Shown here: positions 6,072 through 7,763 of the stretch, in pieces | How positions within the stretch are numbered: the first letter of the stretch is position 1 | How the letters are laid out: the number at the start of each line of letters is the position of its first letter | Assembly: GCA_934675045.1 (NCBI GenBank) | Contig: CAKUPI010000079.1 | Location: forward strand, 1-7,763 | Length of the DNA stretch: 7,763 nucleotides | From: an uncultured Eubacteriales bacterium | GTDB taxonomy: Bacteria > Bacillota > Clostridia > Oscillospirales > Butyricicoccaceae | Direction of reading: 5' to 3' | The notes under the pieces: model-generated | Database searches by the model: none | The model's input: only the letters and a program-made list of their open reading frames with translations | What the model was told of the DNA's origin: nothing | Translations under genes and position numbers: made by a program

Positions 6072-6335
6072 TTACAGGTGGTGCTTGACGCGATCGCGCT
6101 CCTCGGCGCGCTTGGCGTCGTTCCAGCGGTCCATGGTGCCGACCAGATAGCCGGTGATGCGGCGGATGCGCTCAAAGGGCACGGCGGTCAGCTCGTAGGT
6201 TTCCTTACATTCCTCGGCGCTTACGCGTTCAAAGGTGATCTCCTTGATGGTGCGGGCGGGGTTTTCCTGCAAAATGGCGTCAATCTCCGAGTCGATAAAC
6301 TCCTTGGGCACTTCGCCGATAACATTTACTTTCAT
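6072..6335 (-). CDS. Small stand-alone protein resembling the C-terminal glycyl-radical segment of NrdD
   Basis: The 87-residue product begins MKVNVIGEVPKEF and ends with a block that resembles the C-terminus of class III (anaerobic) ribonucleotide reductase: ERIRRITGYLVG, then RWNDAKRAEERDRVKH. In NrdD the glycine of R-V/I-x-G-Y-L carries the catalytic radical installed by NrdG; here it is G62. The catalytic barrel is absent, as are the four zinc-site cysteines that normally precede this loop; only one Cys (near residue 43) remains. I prefer ATG 6335 because the GTG at 6344 lies inside the Shine-Dalgarno GAGGTG (6342-6347). I recall similar short proteins in Clostridia annotated simply as anaerobic ribonucleotide reductase, but their function is not known to me. 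It might be a spare radical domain, like GrcA for pyruvate formate-lyase, or a regulator. It stands alone, convergent to the MATE gene. Confidence 0.85.
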   Translation of the reverse strand: MKVNVIGEVPKEFIDSEIDAILQENPARTIKEITFERVSAEECKETYELTAVPFERIRRITGYLVGTMDRWNDAKRAEERDRVKHHL

Positions 6336-6353
6336 GCTTTTCACCTCAAGTTA

Positions 6354-6382
6354 AGCATAGCAGAAAACCGCGGGATATGCAA
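6354..6382 (-). promoter_or_regulatory. Probable promoter of the NrdD-like small gene
   Basis: On the minus strand TTGCAT (6377-6382) and TATGCT (6354-6359) are separated by exactly 17 bases. The start would fall near 6347, leaving a leader of only about 12 bases that just includes the GAGGTG ribosome site. That short leader is a weakness of the call. The AT-rich stretch at about 6385-6430 could hold another promoter. Confidence 0.5.
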
Positions 6383-6463
6383 GAGGGAAAAACAATATTT
6401 TGTGTTTTTATTTCAAAGCCAACATATATGTAGTGATTCGCGCCGACTCCCGGCAGAAAGGCG

Positions 6464-7558
6464 TCAGGAGGGGGAGGACTGCTTTTTCCGCCGCTTGAAC
6501 CGATACATGTTCTGGTCGGCCCGTAAGACGGCGTCGGCGATGTCGGGGGATCGCCTGTCGGTCAGGGCATAGCCGACGGACACCTGCGGCAGGCGGGGGT
6601 CGGAATGGCGCAGAAGCTCTATTTCGTGCAGAAAGCGCCGCTGGGCCCCGGCGATGGCGGGCAGGTCGGCGCTTCGGGACAGGACGCAGAACTCATCGCC
6701 GCCGATGCGGAAGCACAGCCCGGTTTTGAAAAAGACCTTTTTGATGCAGGCAGCGATGACAATGAGGCTGTGGTCGCCGAAGGGGTGCCCGTACAGGTCG
6801 TTTACGTCTTTGAAGTCGTCGATGTCAAAGAGGAGGACGGCGGCGTTGGCGGCGTGCCGGATTTCGCAGAGGTGGTATTCGTAGGTGCGGCGGTTTAAAA
6901 GGCCGGTCAGCCCGTCGATCTGCCGTGAAAGCTCGCAATAGTAGACATAGTACAGGATGATGGAGAAGGAGACGCACAGCCACGTGATGTGCACCGGCGG
7001 GGCCAGCACCTGCCCGGCGGTGCCGATGACGACGAAAACGAAGAGGACGATGGGAATGGAGCGGCTGCTGTTCTGGTAGGCCTTTGTGTGGTTCAGGGTT
7101 TGCAGGAGAAGGCAGAACAGCGCGGCGACGTACGAGACGATGTACAGGCCGAAGGCGCGGCCGCGCAGGTAGAGGTTTTGCTCGTTGACCCAAAAGACGA
7201 GGGGGAAGCAGGTGGAAAGGGCGGTGAGGACGACGTTGAGGGCGGCCGGAACGCCGAACAGCAGAAGCTGCCGCTTGCGGCTGCCGTCGATGGTGCAGGC
7301 GATGAGAAGGGGGATAAACGGCGAAATGGAAAAGCCGAGCAGGTTGCCGACGATGTGCGGAATACGGTGCGGCGACGCCGGGCCTTCGAAAAACACCGTC
7401 ATCAGCTCCGCGGCCATGACGACGAGCACGGCGCCGATGGACAGGGAAAAGAAGCGCTTGTCAAAAAGCGCCATGGTGTCGCTTTTTCTCGAAATGCGCG
7501 CCAGAATCAGAAGGGCGGTGCCTCCAATCAGGGAAACGGCAGTATAGAGCAGCTGCAT
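6464..7558 (-). CDS. Membrane-bound diguanylate cyclase (GGDEF domain)
   Basis: The 364-residue protein should make the second messenger cyclic di-GMP from two GTP. Residues 1-207 hold about seven hydrophobic segments (near 1-20, 36-57, 70-90, 97-116, 136-154, 168-186, 190-207), an uncharacterised membrane sensor. The GGDEF domain follows: DGLTGLLNRR (215-224), LLFDIDDFKDVND (242-254, metal and substrate binding), and an intact RIGGDEF (284-290), so it is probably catalytically active. The inhibitory I-site RxxD expected nine residues before GGDEF is absent; the matching positions read FKTG. ATG 7558 has GGGAGG at 7565-7570 with 6 bases spacing, and an extended -10 promoter lies at 7597-7605. 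No PilZ, EAL or HD-GYP gene is in the window, so the target is unknown. I saw no convincing terminator after it. Confidence 0.94.
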   Translation of the reverse strand: MQLLYTAVSLIGGTALLILARISRKSDTMALFDKRFFSLSIGAVLVVMAAELMTVFFEGPASPHRIPHIVGNLLGFSISPFIPLLIACTIDGSRKRQLLLFGVPAALNVVLTALSTCFPLVFWVNEQNLYLRGRAFGLYIVSYVAALFCLLLQTLNHTKAYQNSSRSIPIVLFVFVVIGTAGQVLAPPVHITWLCVSFSIILYYVYYCELSRQIDGLTGLLNRRTYEYHLCEIRHAANAAVLLFDIDDFKDVNDLYGHPFGDHSLIVIAACIKKVFFKTGLCFRIGGDEFCVLSRSADLPAIAGAQRRFLHEIELLRHSDPRLPQVSVGYALTDRRSPDIADAVLRADQNMYRFKRRKKQSSPS

Positions 7559-7596
7559 AGAAAGCCTCCCGGTAACAGAAAGAATACATTTTTTCC

Positions 7597-7605
7597 ATTA
7601 TAGCA
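7597..7605 (-). promoter_or_regulatory. Extended -10 promoter of the GGDEF gene
   Basis: The minus strand reads TGC-TATAAT, a consensus extended -10 element. No good -35 lies 16-18 bases upstream, which extended -10 promoters can tolerate. Transcription should start near 7590, with a leader of about 32 bases. Confidence 0.7.
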
Positions 7606-7651
7606 CAAAAATCTTACCAATGCGCCCGCGCCGGCAAAATATTTTCCGGCA

Positions 7652-7684
7652 TAAAAAATCGGAGAGCTCCGAAAGAGCTCTCCG
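7652..7684 (-). terminator. Rho-independent terminator after tRNA-Pro
   Basis: A perfect 10-base-pair stem (7660-7669 with 7675-7684) closes a 5-base loop and on the minus strand is followed by ATTTTTTAT. It begins two bases after the encoded CCA of the tRNA, so the tRNA is the last gene of its transcript and the GGDEF gene is transcribed separately. Confidence 0.93.
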
Positions 7685-7686
7685 CA

Positions 7687-7763
7687 TGGTCGGAGTGTCG
7701 GGACTTGAACCCGAGGCCTCTTGGTCCCGAACCAAGCGCGATACCAAACTTCGCCACACCCCG
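7687..7763 (-). tRNA. tRNA-Pro (anticodon CGG)
   Basis: The 77-base tRNA appears complete, its first base being the last base of the window. The acceptor CGGGGTG pairs with CACTCCG (one G-T pair), followed by discriminator A and an encoded CCA (7687-7689). The anticodon stem CTTGG/CCAAG (7732-7736 and 7720-7724) encloses loop TTCGGGA with anticodon CGG (7727-7729), reading CCG proline codons. The T-arm contains GGTTCAAGTC (normal TTC-loop sequence). A dedicated CGG isoacceptor is in keeping with the high GC content. Confidence 0.96.

Noticed and set aside
4910..6175. 421-residue minus-strand frame opposite the MATE gene
   Set aside because: Antisense shadow rich in Gln, His and Arg; it runs through the bidirectional terminator, which a real gene would not.
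6430..6463. Possible terminator after the GGDEF gene
   Set aside because: Only a 4-base stem (GCCG/CGGC) is found and no U-tract follows directly, so it is not supported.
7687..7763. tRNA-Pro 3' end as an integration site for a mobile element
   Set aside because: No integrase, no second copy of the tRNA end and no change in composition next to it are seen; a normal terminator follows the tRNA.

Overview
The window reads as chromosomal DNA of a GC-rich anaerobic Firmicute, probably a Clostridia/Oscillospiraceae-type gut bacterium. The reasons are strong AGGAGG-type Shine-Dalgarno sites before every gene, high-GC codon use with AT-rich sigma-A promoters, a Gram-positive-style nicotinate phosphoribosyltransferase, a CsoR-family metal sensor, a clostridial-type MATE transporter, and a small protein resembling the glycyl-radical end of the anaerobic ribonucleotide reductase NrdD. 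The lineage is an inference; no rRNA marker is present.

Layout, left to right. (1) 1-53, minus: the first 17 codons of a secreted protein or lipoprotein, with its own promoter at 120-148. (2) 160-2812, minus: a metal-resistance operon, in which a CsoR/RcnR-family repressor (2468-2731) is followed 12 bases later by a P1B-type metal ATPase (200-2455). The ATPase has a tandem Cys/His repeat tail in place of a usual metal-binding domain. The operon has a near-consensus promoter whose spacer is filled by a C-tract/G-tract palindrome, a second similar tract in the leader, and a terminator at 160-190. (3) 2819-4424, minus: a monocistronic nicotinate phosphoribosyltransferase gene (pncB) with promoter, a perfect palindrome in its leader, and a textbook terminator. 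(4) 4530-6026, plus: a divergently transcribed MATE-family transporter starting at GTG 4598, with a palindrome inside its promoter, ending at a terminator that probably works in both directions. (5) 6072-6382, minus: an 87-residue protein carrying an RxTGYL motif that matches the glycyl-radical loop of NrdD, but with no reductase body and no zinc cysteines. (6) 6464-7605, minus: a membrane-bound GGDEF diguanylate cyclase. (7) 7652-7763, minus: a complete tRNA-Pro (CGG anticodon, encoded CCA) followed by a strong terminator.

The genes look like independent housekeeping and accessory units, each with its own promoter and terminator; only csoR and the ATPase clearly form an operon. The logic there is metal sensing (repressor leaves its G/C-tract operators when metal binds) leading to metal export. 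The most unusual item is the stand-alone NrdD-like glycyl-radical mini-protein. The second is the ATPase's repeat tail of 34 His and 17 Cys within about 106 residues. Several promoters or leaders carry clean inverted repeats that look like operators for unidentified regulators. No mobile element, CRISPR array or phage gene was seen.
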